A DNA stretch of 64,000 nt. Origin: Methanobrevibacter ruminantium. GTDB taxonomy: Archaea > Methanobacteriota > Methanobacteria > Methanobacteriales > Methanobacteriaceae. Each line of letters starts with the position of its first letter. The stretch's first letter is position 1. Position numbers and translations under genes: made by a program. Under the pieces are notes generated by a model. It was not told where the DNA came from. It was given only the letters and a program-made list of their open reading frames with translations, and did not search any database. Of the stretch, positions 1-8,438 are shown one piece after another. The DNA is taken from contig SFKZ01000013.1 in the NCBI GenBank assembly GCA_004553595.1, positions 27,876-91,875 on the forward strand. Direction: 5' to 3'.

Positions 1-1
1 C

Positions 2-1105
2 GAAAGTAAAATCGATTTTCCACCATTTAACAGATCACTTAAAGATGGTTTTGCAATAAAATCTGAAGACAGCTATGGTGTTAATGAAGAAAATCCTAAA
101 AAGCTTAAAGTCATTGACTTTTTAGAGGCAGGATCATTCACTGATAAAACTGTAGAAATTGGAAAATGTGTGGAGATAAGCACTGGTGCACCAATTCCAG
201 ATGGTGCAGATGCTGTTGTAATGGTGGAATTCTCCAATAGGCCAGAAGACAATGACGAGCTTGAGGAAGATGAGATTGAAATATTGACAAGTGTGACTCC
301 TTCCCAAGACATTGGGCAAAAGGGTTCTGATGTTAAGAAAGGACAGACAATTCTTGAAGAAAACATTTTGCTCAATCCTCCGAAAATAGGAGTGATAGCT
401 GCTCAAGGAATAGACACTGTTGAAGTGTATAAAAAGCCTAAAGTTGGAATCATATCTACTGGAAATGAATTATTGACCAATCAGGAAGAATTGAAACCTG
501 GAAAAATCTATGACGTTAACAGTGAAATGATTAAAGCAGGGGTGGACAACTGTGGAGGAGAAGGAGAATGCTTAGGTATCGTTAAAGACGTTTATGATGA
601 TTTGAAGACAAAAATTCAAGACTCATTGAAGGAATGTGACATCTTGCTCTGCTCTGGCGGAACCTCTGCAGGAGTTGGAGACAATATAAGACATATCCTT
701 GACGAACTTGGAGAAGTTCATATTCATGGAATTACTGTACAGCCTGGAAAGCCAACCATTTTAGGAGTGGCTGATGGAAAGATAGTCATTGGGCTTCCTG
801 GAAATCCTGTTTCTGCAATTGTAATCTTCAATGTATTCGTTGCACCAGCAATCAAGAAGTTAGCAGGATACAAAGATGAGGAAGAGCAAAGAACAATTAA
901 AGGAACTTTGAAAAAAAGAATCCATTCCCCAATTGGAAGGATGCAATATCAATTGGTTAGAGTTGAAGGCAATGATGTGATTCCTATATTTAAAGACTCT
1001 GGAGCAATATTCTCACTTGCAAGTGCAGCAGGATATACAAAAGTCTCTAAACAGACAGAATTGCTTGAAGAAGGAGAGGAAGTTGAAGTAATTCTCTTTA
1101 ACTAA
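2..1105 (+). CDS. moeA: Molybdopterin molybdenumtransferase MoeA, 5' end missing
   Basis: The reading frame is open from the first bases of the window, so the start lies upstream. MoeA inserts molybdate (or tungstate) into adenylylated molybdopterin, which methanogens need for formylmethanofuran dehydrogenase. Near the left edge the protein reads PPFNRSLKDGFAI, matching the conserved PPFdrSxmDGYA segment of MoeA. Further on are STGAPIPDGADAVV, the MPT-binding motif GGTSAGVGD and GLPGNPVSA, followed by the C-terminal beta-barrel domain IV. About 367 residues are visible of a usual length near 400. An internal GTG at 170 could be mistaken for the start, but conserved MoeA sequence continues upstream of it. 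The family call is secure. Whether Mo or W is used cannot be told. Confidence 0.93.
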   Translation, partial: ESKIDFPPFNRSLKDGFAIKSEDSYGVNEENPKKLKVIDFLEAGSFTDKTVEIGKCVEISTGAPIPDGADAVVMVEFSNRPEDNDELEEDEIEILTSVTPSQDIGQKGSDVKKGQTILEENILLNPPKIGVIAAQGIDTVEVYKKPKVGIISTGNELLTNQEELKPGKIYDVNSEMIKAGVDNCGGEGECLGIVKDVYDDLKTKIQDSLKECDILLCSGGTSAGVGDNIRHILDELGEVHIHGITVQPGKPTILGVADGKIVIGLPGNPVSAIVIFNVFVAPAIKKLAGYKDEEEQRTIKGTLKKRIHSPIGRMQYQLVRVEGNDVIPIFKDSGAIFSLASAAGYTKVSKQTELLEEGEEVEVILFN

Positions 1106-1219
1106 TTAAAATTAAATTAAAAAAATAAATTTAAAAATAAAAATTATAATTCAATTATAAATTACAATTAGATTATAAATTATAAAAAAGATATAACATT
1201 ATAATTATCAGGTGTAAAC

Positions 1220-1690
1220 ATGGAAATTAAAGAAAAAACTATGGAAGATCAAAAAGTAGCTATTATGAATTATAAAGGAGCTCTAAAAGATATGGATGTT
1301 TTGGTTTCTAAACTAACCGGTTGGATTGAAGTTGAAGAAATCGAAACTGCTGGAGACTTATTTGCAATTTTCTACAATAATCCAAGAACCGCTAAGGAAA
1401 ATGAAGTTGTATACGATGTAGGAATTCCAATCAATCCCAAATTAGACCCTGATGAAACCGAAGAAATAAGAATCGTAACCCTAATTGAACACAAGGTATT
1501 GTCTGGAATCCACAATGGAAGTTTAGATAATATTCAAGAAAGCTATAACATTATGGCAGAATACTCCATTGAAAACAAATACGACATTATCGGCTCCCCT
1601 AAAGAAATTTACATAAAAAACAAATACGAAGTGGATAATGAAGATGACTTGGTAACTGAAATTCAATTGCCAGTTATCAAGATGGGATAA
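1220..1690 (+). CDS. GyrI-like / AraC effector-binding domain protein
   Basis: This 156-residue protein looks like a stand-alone GyrI-like small-molecule-binding domain (SOUL/AraC effector-binding superfamily). It has the opening METKxxxxQKVAIMNYKG-type strand, a central YDVGIPI strand and the typical ending SPKEIYIKNKYE followed by EIQLPVIKMG. No DNA-binding domain is attached, so it is not itself a classical regulator. The start ATG follows AGGTG at a suitable distance. It stands alone behind moeA with a 114-bp AT-rich spacer and has its own 3' hairpin. The ligand is unknown. The fold assignment rests on motif pattern only. Confidence 0.75.
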   Translation: MEIKEKTMEDQKVAIMNYKGALKDMDVLVSKLTGWIEVEEIETAGDLFAIFYNNPRTAKENEVVYDVGIPINPKLDPDETEEIRIVTLIEHKVLSGIHNGSLDNIQESYNIMAEYSIENKYDIIGSPKEIYIKNKYEVDNEDDLVTEIQLPVIKMG

Positions 1691-1700
1691 ATTATCCCAT
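1682..1700 (+). terminator. Hairpin overlapping the stop codon of the GyrI-like gene
   Basis: ATGGGAT and ATCCCAT form a perfect 7-bp stem around a 5-nt loop, and the left arm overlaps the TAA stop at 1688-1690. No strong T-run follows, so this may be a 3'-end stabiliser rather than a terminator. Confidence 0.4.
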
Positions 1701-1762
1701 AACCCCTAATCTTAAAAATTTAAAAATTCAAATTCTATTAAATCTACTGAAGGAATGATAAA

Positions 1763-2056
1763 ATGGCTAAAGAGAAAACTAAAAAAATGACTAGAAAGGA
1801 AGAGGAAAAACTTAATGAAAAAGTAGATAAAATAATAGAAAAAAACTTTGCAGACTTCTCATCTCAAGATGAGCTTGAAAACTTTATCCAAGATGCATTT
1901 GACACTAAAACCTCTAAATTCAATAAGAACCTAAAGCAAAAGGAAAAGGAAATCAATAAAAAAGTGTCAAAAGCATATAAAACAGACACTAAAAGAATCG
2001 ATAGAAAAATGAAGGAATTGGATAAGAAAATCAATGCAAGATTTAAAAATTTATAA
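1763..2056 (+). CDS. Small lysine/glutamate-rich helical protein
   Basis: This 97-residue protein of unknown function is strongly charged (Lys and Glu dominate), with no cysteine, no signal peptide and no membrane segment. The pattern of charged residues with regularly spaced Leu, Ile and Phe (for example KVDKIIEKNFADF, MKELDKKINARF) suggests long helices or a coiled coil. The start ATG follows GAAGGAATGATAAA, which contains a purine-rich ribosome site. The composition resembles small nucleic-acid- or chaperone-associated proteins of Methanobacteriales, but no family was recognised. Codon use is like that of its neighbours and the frame is clean, so it is probably real. Confidence 0.6.
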   Translation: MAKEKTKKMTRKEEEKLNEKVDKIIEKNFADFSSQDELENFIQDAFDTKTSKFNKNLKQKEKEINKKVSKAYKTDTKRIDRKMKELDKKINARFKNL

Positions 2057-2155
2057 AAAATTAACTAAAAAAATTATAAAATTATAAATTAAAAAAATAA
2101 ATTGATTAAATTAATTAAAAAAATAAATAAAAAAAATAAAAAAACTAATTTTTCG

Positions 2156-2173
2156 GTGGGATTAATTACCCAC
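2156..2173 (-). terminator. Hairpin at the pmbA-like stop codon followed by T-runs
   Basis: On the minus strand GTGGG and CCCAC pair around an 8-nt loop that contains the stop codon. Within 15 nt come repeated T-runs. The short 5-bp GC-rich stem makes this a moderate candidate. Confidence 0.45.
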
Positions 2174-3466
2174 AACTCTTACATCATGTAAAAGCAATTT
2201 AGGAATAATGAAAGATCCTCGTTGCTTTGTCTCTTCACCTACAGCTACAGCATCACCTAACAAGTCATAGATATTACCAGAAATCATGGCTTTTTTAATA
2301 GGTTTTTTGACTCCTTTATCAATTAAAAAGGAATTGCTTGCTTCCACTGAAAAATCACCAGTGATAGGATTTGCGGTATGTGCACCTAAAACATCAGTGA
2401 CTAGGAATGCATCATTTATTTCATCTTCCATTACATGATCTTTAAAGTCAAAAATAATATTTGAACCGCTTACAGAAGGAGTTCCTGCATATGAACCTCT
2501 AAATCCGTTGGAAGTACTTTTAACTCCATCCTTATTTGCAGTGTAAATATCATATAAATATCCTTTAAGGACACCTTCTTCAACTAAAGCAGTTCTTCTT
2601 GAAGCGGTTCCCTCATCATCACTAACTCCAGAGTTCAAACCGCCATCTACTGTGCCGTCATCATAAATGGAAAGACCTTCAGTTACTATTTTCTCACCGA
2701 TTTTACCAGCAAGTCTTGACCTTCCCCTTTGAACATTATCTGCACTGAAACCACTCATGAATGTAGATAGAAGGCCAGTTACTGCATGATAATCTAATAT
2801 GACATCCTTATCTGAAGTTTCAATATGTTCCCCATCTAATGAGGACTTTGCCAAATCGCATAAGTCTTCAGCTAATTTGATTCCATCCAAATCATAAAGA
2901 CATGAGGAAACTGAGTCATAAGCAGTTGCCAAATCGCCATCTTTAATGGCATTAATTGAAACGCCTAATGCAAAGCCGGTTGACTTGTCATAAGCTTCAA
3001 CACCATTGGAATTTACAATCAAGACCTCACCTTCTGCTGCTGAAAATCCGCCGGAAGTGGTTTGACAGCCATTATCTTCAATGCAGTTTAAAACAGACTT
3101 GAAGGAACTTGTAAGTTCATCCAAATCAATTTCCTGGAACTTCTTATCAAAAGTGCCATTGATTTTAGGCAATTTTTCCACTTGAGCAAAAGAGAAGTTT
3201 TCATCCTTTGAATTAAGTTTAGAGTTCAAATAAGCATTTTCGCAAGTCTTTGCAATTTCACCCATATCTGATGTGAAAGCAAAACCTACTGAGCCATCCT
3301 TAATAACTCTTACACCAATTCCTAAGCTAATTTCCTCTTTTGCGAAATTCAAATCAGTCTTTTGAGAATCCAATTGAAGCAATTCGGTATTCTCCAAATA
3401 TATTTCATAATTGTCTGAATATTTTGAAATTCCCCTTTTTGCCTCTTCAGCTAATTCATATAACAT
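2162..3466 (-). CDS. PmbA/TldD-family protein (PmbA type)
   Basis: TldD/PmbA proteins form heterodimeric metalloproteases that process or degrade unfolded peptides; the metal site lies in TldD. This protein has the PmbA pattern: an N-terminal helical domain, GIGVRVIKDGSVGFA, SGGFSAAEGE, DYHAVTGLLSTF, a run of Gly/Asn/Asp motifs (DDGTVDGGLNSG, DEGTASRRT) and the C-terminal SGNIYDLLGD. The HExxH zinc motif of TldD is absent, so it is a PmbA-type subunit; a TldD partner is not in the window. An upstream in-frame ATG at 3478 exists, but GTGAT lies just before the ATG at 3466, so 3466 is preferred (434 residues). It probably forms an operon with the phosphatase 30 bp upstream. Confidence 0.85.
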   Translation of the reverse strand: MLYELAEEAKRGISKYSDNYEIYLENTELLQLDSQKTDLNFAKEEISLGIGVRVIKDGSVGFAFTSDMGEIAKTCENAYLNSKLNSKDENFSFAQVEKLPKINGTFDKKFQEIDLDELTSSFKSVLNCIEDNGCQTTSGGFSAAEGEVLIVNSNGVEAYDKSTGFALGVSINAIKDGDLATAYDSVSSCLYDLDGIKLAEDLCDLAKSSLDGEHIETSDKDVILDYHAVTGLLSTFMSGFSADNVQRGRSRLAGKIGEKIVTEGLSIYDDGTVDGGLNSGVSDDEGTASRRTALVEEGVLKGYLYDIYTANKDGVKSTSNGFRGSYAGTPSVSGSNIIFDFKDHVMEDEINDAFLVTDVLGAHTANPITGDFSVEASNSFLIDKGVKKPIKKAMISGNIYDLLGDAVAVGEETKQRGSFIIPKLLLHDVRVVGN

Positions 3467-3496
3467 ATTATCACACATAAAAAGAATATGATTTAA

Positions 3497-4201
3497 TTAA
3501 TCTTCAGTAAAAACAAACTTTTCAATAGCTTCTGCCACTCCATCACCATACTTTTTCTCACAAACATAATCGGCCATTTCCTTTAGCTCATCACATGCAT
3601 TGGCCACAGCGACCTTAAATCCTGCAGAACGTAAAAAGTCAATGTCATTTTCACTATCTCCAATGCACATCATGTTTTCAATATTATATCCTAAAAGATT
3701 AGCCAATTCAACGAGTCCGGTTCCCTTATCAACTTCAGGATCTGTCAAGTGAAGTGCAAAACCACTATCATAAACTTCCACATCAAAGTCTTCGAGTAGC
3801 TCTTTAAGTGGCTCTGAATCCATATTCTTATAGAAACAAATTTCAGACACTCTTGCATCGGAATCCTCTACAATCTTAAATGGAATATCATCACCAAATT
3901 TATCAAGTAAAAAGTCATAAGCCTTTTGAGCTTTGGAAATGTCTCCTAAAACAATTACCCTGTTGTCATTATATCCATCTTTATAAATAACTCCCCCATT
4001 TTCACAAACCATTCCTCCAGTAGTTCCAACAAGTGTAGCCACTGCATAGGTAAAGTGTGAAATGTTTCCAGTAGCAATGATAACTGGAATTCCTGCATCT
4101 TCAGCTTTACGAAGAGCATCCAATGCACTATGACAAACTCTTCTTTTTCCATCTGTAATTGTTCCATCAACATCTACAGCTATCGCTTCTATTTTTACCA
4201 T
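3497..4201 (-). CDS. Phosphoglycolate phosphatase, archaeal HAD type
   Basis: This 234-residue HAD-superfamily hydrolase belongs to the archaeal phosphoglycolate phosphatase / sucrose-phosphatase-like group. Motif I is DVDGTITDGKR, with the nucleophile Asp and acid Asp at positions 9 and 11. Motif II is IIATGN. Motif III is the Lys in DKGTGLVELA, and motif IV is GDSENDIDFLRSAG. The small C2-type cap lies between motifs II and III. It probably salvages 2-phosphoglycolate, although HAD substrate calls from sequence are uncertain. It sits upstream of the pmbA-like gene and downstream of hypD on the same strand. Confidence 0.85.
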   Translation of the reverse strand: MVKIEAIAVDVDGTITDGKRRVCHSALDALRKAEDAGIPVIIATGNISHFTYAVATLVGTTGGMVCENGGVIYKDGYNDNRVIVLGDISKAQKAYDFLLDKFGDDIPFKIVEDSDARVSEICFYKNMDSEPLKELLEDFDVEVYDSGFALHLTDPEVDKGTGLVELANLLGYNIENMMCIGDSENDIDFLRSAGFKVAVANACDELKEMADYVCEKKYGDGVAEAIEKFVFTED

Positions 4202-4263
4202 ATTTTCAAATCCTTAAATTGAGCTAAAATTGAAAAATTATAAAATTTAATCATTTGGAAAAC

Positions 4264-5316
4264 TTATCTGCTATATCTGTGAGCAATGTTACAGGTTCCT
4301 TCCTTACTTACCATACATGCACCAATCGGATGCATTGGATTACATGCCTTTCTAAACAATTTGCAGTCAGTTGGCTTTGCCATACCTCTTAAGATAGGTC
4401 CGCAAATACATCCTTTAGGAGCTTCGGTAACATCTTTCACTTCAATGTCATATTTCTTTCTTGCATCCCACTCAGCAAACTCATCATTAACTTCAAGAAC
4501 TGAGTTAGGAATTTTTGGGAAACCTCTCCATTCTCTGCTTTCCACATGGAAAACCTCATCCATCATTTCCTTTCCAATGACATTTCCTTCAGTTCTTACA
4601 GCACGCTTATATTCATCGTCGATTCTTGGAGTTCCATTGTCGATTTGTCTTAAGATCATGTAAACAGACATTAGGATATCCAATGGATTAAAACCTGCCA
4701 CTGCTTGAGGAATGCCATATTCAGTTGAGAACTTTTCAAATGGTTCAGTTCCTAAGATTGTACATACATGTCCAGGTTCAATCAAAGCGTTTAAATTGGT
4801 TTCACCTGAATTGATCAAGAAGTCAATAGCTGGTGGAATCAATCTATGACAGGATATGATAGAAAAGTTTTCAGGAGGCTTTTTCAATAATTCAGACGCA
4901 GTTGCTGGAGCAGTTGTTTCAAAACCTGCAGACATGAATACTACATCATTATCTATTTTTTCTGCAATTTCCACAGCATTTGGAATACCATAAACAACCC
5001 TTACATCTGCACCTTCCGCTTTTGCCTCAGCAAGAGAACCATTGGAACCTGGCACTCTCAACATGTCTCCAAAAGTGGTTACAGTAACCCCTTTTTCTAT
5101 CAATTGTAAACATTCATCAATTTCTCTTGAAGGAACAACACATACAGGACATCCTGGTCCTGCTACAATCTCCACTTCAGGAGGAAGCAAAGATCTTATA
5201 CCGTGTTCCATAATGGTATGTTCATGAGAACCACAAACATGCATAATTTTAACAGGAGAAGCTAAATCATTTATTCTTTTAATTAAAGTATTAGCCATCT
5301 CTTTCATACTTGCCAT
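4264..5316 (-). CDS. hypD: Hydrogenase maturation protein HypD
   Basis: HypD is the scaffold on which the Fe(CN)2CO group of [NiFe]-hydrogenases is assembled together with HypC. The protein (350 residues, normal length) has HVCGSHEHTI with the essential Cys28, GPGCPVCV (Cys56, Cys59), a central SAGFETTAPATA segment, and the C-terminal [4Fe-4S] cysteines in CICGPILRG, DCKLFRKACNP and CMVSKEGTCN. All expected cysteines are present. The ATG follows GGTG with close spacing. It would serve the Mvh hydrogenase encoded at 41.8-45.8 kb and other [NiFe]-hydrogenases of this organism. Other hyp genes are not in the window. Confidence 0.95.
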   Translation of the reverse strand: MASMKEMANTLIKRINDLASPVKIMHVCGSHEHTIMEHGIRSLLPPEVEIVAGPGCPVCVVPSREIDECLQLIEKGVTVTTFGDMLRVPGSNGSLAEAKAEGADVRVVYGIPNAVEIAEKIDNDVVFMSAGFETTAPATASELLKKPPENFSIISCHRLIPPAIDFLINSGETNLNALIEPGHVCTILGTEPFEKFSTEYGIPQAVAGFNPLDILMSVYMILRQIDNGTPRIDDEYKRAVRTEGNVIGKEMMDEVFHVESREWRGFPKIPNSVLEVNDEFAEWDARKKYDIEVKDVTEAPKGCICGPILRGMAKPTDCKLFRKACNPMHPIGACMVSKEGTCNIAHRYSR

Positions 5317-5613
5317 TATAACACCTTAAATTTTTTAAAATTTTTTTAGAATTTTTTATAATTAATTATCAGTTAAATCTTAAATTTGTTTTAGATTTGT
5401 TTTAGATTTATTTTAAATTGCTTATATAAGTCATTTTTTTATAAACTATTTATAATTAATAAAATTTAATATTAATTAATAATATACTATTATTAGTTTG
5501 TCTTAATTAATAATATTTTTTAAAATTCAAACCAAATTTAAAAGAAATTTCTAAATTTTCAAAATAATTAATGAAAATAATGGATTAAAAGTCAAATAGC
5601 TAAAGGTTTTAAG

Positions 5614-7335
5614 ATGTATAAAGATAATAAGATTTTAGTTGTAATTCCTGCTAGAGGCGGTTCCAAAGGAATTCCACGTAAGAACATAAGATTGCTTGGA
5701 GGAAAACCACTTATAGCACATACAATAGAAATGGGAAAGGCATCAGAATATGTTGATGATGTTCTTGTTACAACAGATGACAATGAAATAAAGTTCATTG
5801 CTGAGAAATTCAGTGCAGAAACAGTTAAAAGAGATGGAAAACTTGCAGAAGACTCAATTCCACTTGACCCTGTAATCTATGATGCTACAATTCAAAAAGA
5901 GAAAAAAGCAAACGAAAAATATGATGTTGTCATAACAGTGCAACCTACTTCCCCACTTCTTAAAACAAAAACCTTAGATTTAGCTATTGAAACATTATTA
6001 AATCCAAATGAAGACAATGAGTTCTATGATACAATAATCAGTGTTGTTGATGATAGGCACTTGAGTTGGGGATACGATGAGGAAAACAAGAGGTATTTCC
6101 CATTATACAAGGAAAGGGCGAATAGGCAATACCTTCCAAAAGCATATAAAGAGACAGGAAGCATATTTGCAACAAAAAGAGAATTTGTAAAGGAAAACAG
6201 CCGTCTTGGAGATAATATTGGCCTTGTTGAAATATCCAAGCAAGAAAGCATTGACATTGACAATTATGAAGACTGGTGGGTTGCTGAGAGAATCCTGAAG
6301 AAAAAGAAAATATTAATTAAAGCAGATGCTTCCCATGAAATCGGAACCGGGCATATTTACAGAGCTTTATCAATAGCTTCAAAATTAGTCAATCATGAAG
6401 TTGTGTTTTTGCTTGATGAAGCACAGCCATTAGGAATTGAAATCGTCAACAATAACAATTATCCTTACATTACTCACAATAGTGATAAAGGCAAAGGAAA
6501 AGAGGCAGACGAAGAAGCAAAAGATGAATTGATTGAAAAGATAGTTGAATATGATCCGGATATTGTAATCAACGACATCCTTAATACAAACTCAAAGTAT
6601 ACAAAATCCCTTAGGGACAAAGGATTCTTCATAGTCAATTTTGAAGATGTCGGTGGTGGAGTGAAATATGCACATATGGTCTTCGATGCGTTATATGAGC
6701 ATAAAATACCTCTTAAAAACCTTTACTCAGGGCATAAATATTACATTCTAAAAGATGAGTTTTACTATCAATCATTTAAGGAAATCAAAGAAGATGTGGA
6801 AAAGGTCCTTCTCACATTTGGAGGAACAGATCCGAATAACTTAACTGAAAAGGTTCTTGAAGCGATTTTGGAAAGCGATTATAAAAACAAAATTGAAATC
6901 ATTTTAGGACTTGGTTATGGAAACAAGAAGGAAATACAAGACAAATACAAGGATAATGAAAGAATAGAAATCTTTGAAAACATTAAAAACATGAGCGAAC
7001 ATATGCACGATGCTGACTTGATATTCACTTCAGCAGGAAGAACCATGTATGAAATAGCTTCACTTGGCGTTCCTTGCATCTGCCTTTGCCAAAATGAAAG
7101 GGAATTAACACATATCTTTGGTAATGTGGAACATGGATTCATTAATTTAGGTTTAGGCAGTGATGTCTCTAAAGAAGAGATAAAGGAAACATTTGAAAGC
7201 ACAATAGATGACTACCAATTAAGACAGGAAATGAATAAGAGAATGAGTGAAGTTGATTTGAAGCATGGGTTTGACAACATTAAAAAGCTAATCAAACAAT
7301 CATACAAAGAATGGAAAGAAGAAATGAATAAATAA
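5614..7335 (+). CDS. CMP-nonulosonate cytidylyltransferase fused to PseG-like hydrolase
   Basis: This is a two-domain protein of 573 residues. Residues about 1-235 are a NeuA/PseF/LegF-type cytidylyltransferase: IPARGGSKGIPRKN nucleotide-binding loop, TTDDNEI, and VQPTSPLL. Residues about 236-573 match PseG, the UDP-sugar hydrolase of pseudaminic/legionaminic acid synthesis: IKADASHEIGTGHIYR (GTGH loop), FGGTDPNN and FTSAGRTMYEIASLGVP. One domain releases the free modified hexose for condensation by NeuB and the other activates the final nonulosonic acid with CTP. The ATG follows AAGGTTTTAAG, a weak ribosome site. It is first in a four-gene surface-glycan operon with neuB only 9 bp downstream. 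Whether the sugar is pseudaminic-, legionaminic- or sialic-acid-like cannot be decided from sequence. Confidence 0.88.
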   Translation: MYKDNKILVVIPARGGSKGIPRKNIRLLGGKPLIAHTIEMGKASEYVDDVLVTTDDNEIKFIAEKFSAETVKRDGKLAEDSIPLDPVIYDATIQKEKKANEKYDVVITVQPTSPLLKTKTLDLAIETLLNPNEDNEFYDTIISVVDDRHLSWGYDEENKRYFPLYKERANRQYLPKAYKETGSIFATKREFVKENSRLGDNIGLVEISKQESIDIDNYEDWWVAERILKKKKILIKADASHEIGTGHIYRALSIASKLVNHEVVFLLDEAQPLGIEIVNNNNYPYITHNSDKGKGKEADEEAKDELIEKIVEYDPDIVINDILNTNSKYTKSLRDKGFFIVNFEDVGGGVKYAHMVFDALYEHKIPLKNLYSGHKYYILKDEFYYQSFKEIKEDVEKVLLTFGGTDPNNLTEKVLEAILESDYKNKIEIILGLGYGNKKEIQDKYKDNERIEIFENIKNMSEHMHDADLIFTSAGRTMYEIASLGVPCICLCQNERELTHIFGNVEHGFINLGLGSDVSKEEIKETFESTIDDYQLRQEMNKRMSEVDLKHGFDNIKKLIKQSYKEWKEEMNK

Positions 7336-7344
7336 GGTGAAAAT

Positions 7345-8415
7345 ATGAGCATATTTAATGAAGAACCATTTTTAATAGCTGAAATTGGAGTGAATTACTA
7401 CGATATTGCAAAAAAGGAAAATATAAGCAATATGGATGCAGCTAAATTGATGGTGAAAGAGGCAAAGGATGCTGGCTGCAATGCAGTCAAGTTCCAATCA
7501 TATAAAGCAAATACAATAGCCTCCAAGAACTCTCCAGCATATTGGGATACAAATGAGGAGCCTACAACCTCACAATATGAATTGTTTAAGAAATTTGATT
7601 CATTTGGAGAGGAGGAATACCGAGAAATAGCTGATTACTGCAATGAGATTGGAATCATGTTCTTATCAACACCTTTTGACTTCGATTCCATCGATTATTT
7701 GGATGAATTCATGGATGTCTATAAGATATCCTCATCAGACCTTACAAACATTCCATTCATTAGGAAAATAGCTGAAAAGGGAAAGGACATTATCATTTCA
7801 ACTGGAGCTTCAAATCTTGATGAAATCAAATTGGCAATAGATACAATAGAAAATGCCAATGCGAAATATGCAAATGGAGAAGCAGGAATAGGAATTATGC
7901 ACTGTGTTCTTTCATACCCTACAGACAACAGCGATGCAAACCTATTGATGATTAAAAACCTTAAGGATTTGTACCCTAACTATGAAATCGGTTATTCAGA
8001 TCATACAAAACCTGATGAAAATATGCTTATTTTAACAACCGCTTACCTTTATGGTGCAACAATCCTTGAAAAGCATTATACATTAGATAAAACCTTGCAG
8101 GGAAATGACCATTATCATGGAATGGATCCAGATGACATCAGAAAGTTCAATGAAAACATAGAGCTTATCAAAACAATCAATGGACAATATGATAAGGTTC
8201 CCCTCCCTTGTGAAAGTGAATCAAGAAAACAGGCAAGACGTTCCATCATTGCAAAAGAGGATATTAAAGAGGGAACCGAAATTTCAGAGGATATGCTAAC
8301 ATACAAAAGGCCTGGAACTGGCATTTCCCCAAGTGAAATAGAAAATGTCATCGGCAAGAAGGCAAAAATTGACATTGCGGAAGATGAATTGATTAAATAT
8401 GAATATTTAGAATAA
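7345..8415 (+). CDS. neuB: N-acetylneuraminate/pseudaminate synthase, NeuB family
   Basis: NeuB-type enzymes condense phosphoenolpyruvate with a 6-carbon amino sugar to give a 9-carbon nonulosonic acid. The protein (356 residues, usual length) has a TIM-barrel domain with PFLIAEIGVN at the start, AVKFQSYKA, FLSTPFDFDSIDYL, YKISSSDLTN, ISTGAS, HCVLSYPT and GYSDHT. A C-terminal SAF antifreeze-like domain begins near residue 290 (RSIIAKEDIKEG). It is translated from an ATG preceded by AAGGTGAAAAT. Its position directly after the NeuA-PseG fusion supports a dedicated pathway; the upstream UDP-GlcNAc modifying enzymes are not in the window. Confidence 0.92.
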   Translation: MSIFNEEPFLIAEIGVNYYDIAKKENISNMDAAKLMVKEAKDAGCNAVKFQSYKANTIASKNSPAYWDTNEEPTTSQYELFKKFDSFGEEEYREIADYCNEIGIMFLSTPFDFDSIDYLDEFMDVYKISSSDLTNIPFIRKIAEKGKDIIISTGASNLDEIKLAIDTIENANAKYANGEAGIGIMHCVLSYPTDNSDANLLMIKNLKDLYPNYEIGYSDHTKPDENMLILTTAYLYGATILEKHYTLDKTLQGNDHYHGMDPDDIRKFNENIELIKTINGQYDKVPLPCESESRKQARRSIIAKEDIKEGTEISEDMLTYKRPGTGISPSEIENVIGKKAKIDIAEDELIKYEYLE

Positions 8416-8438
8416 ATTATAATCATCAAGGAATTTTT

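Noticed and set aside
4286..4663. 125-codon frame opposite hypD
   Set aside because: Antisense shadow; hypD on the other strand has all conserved motifs.
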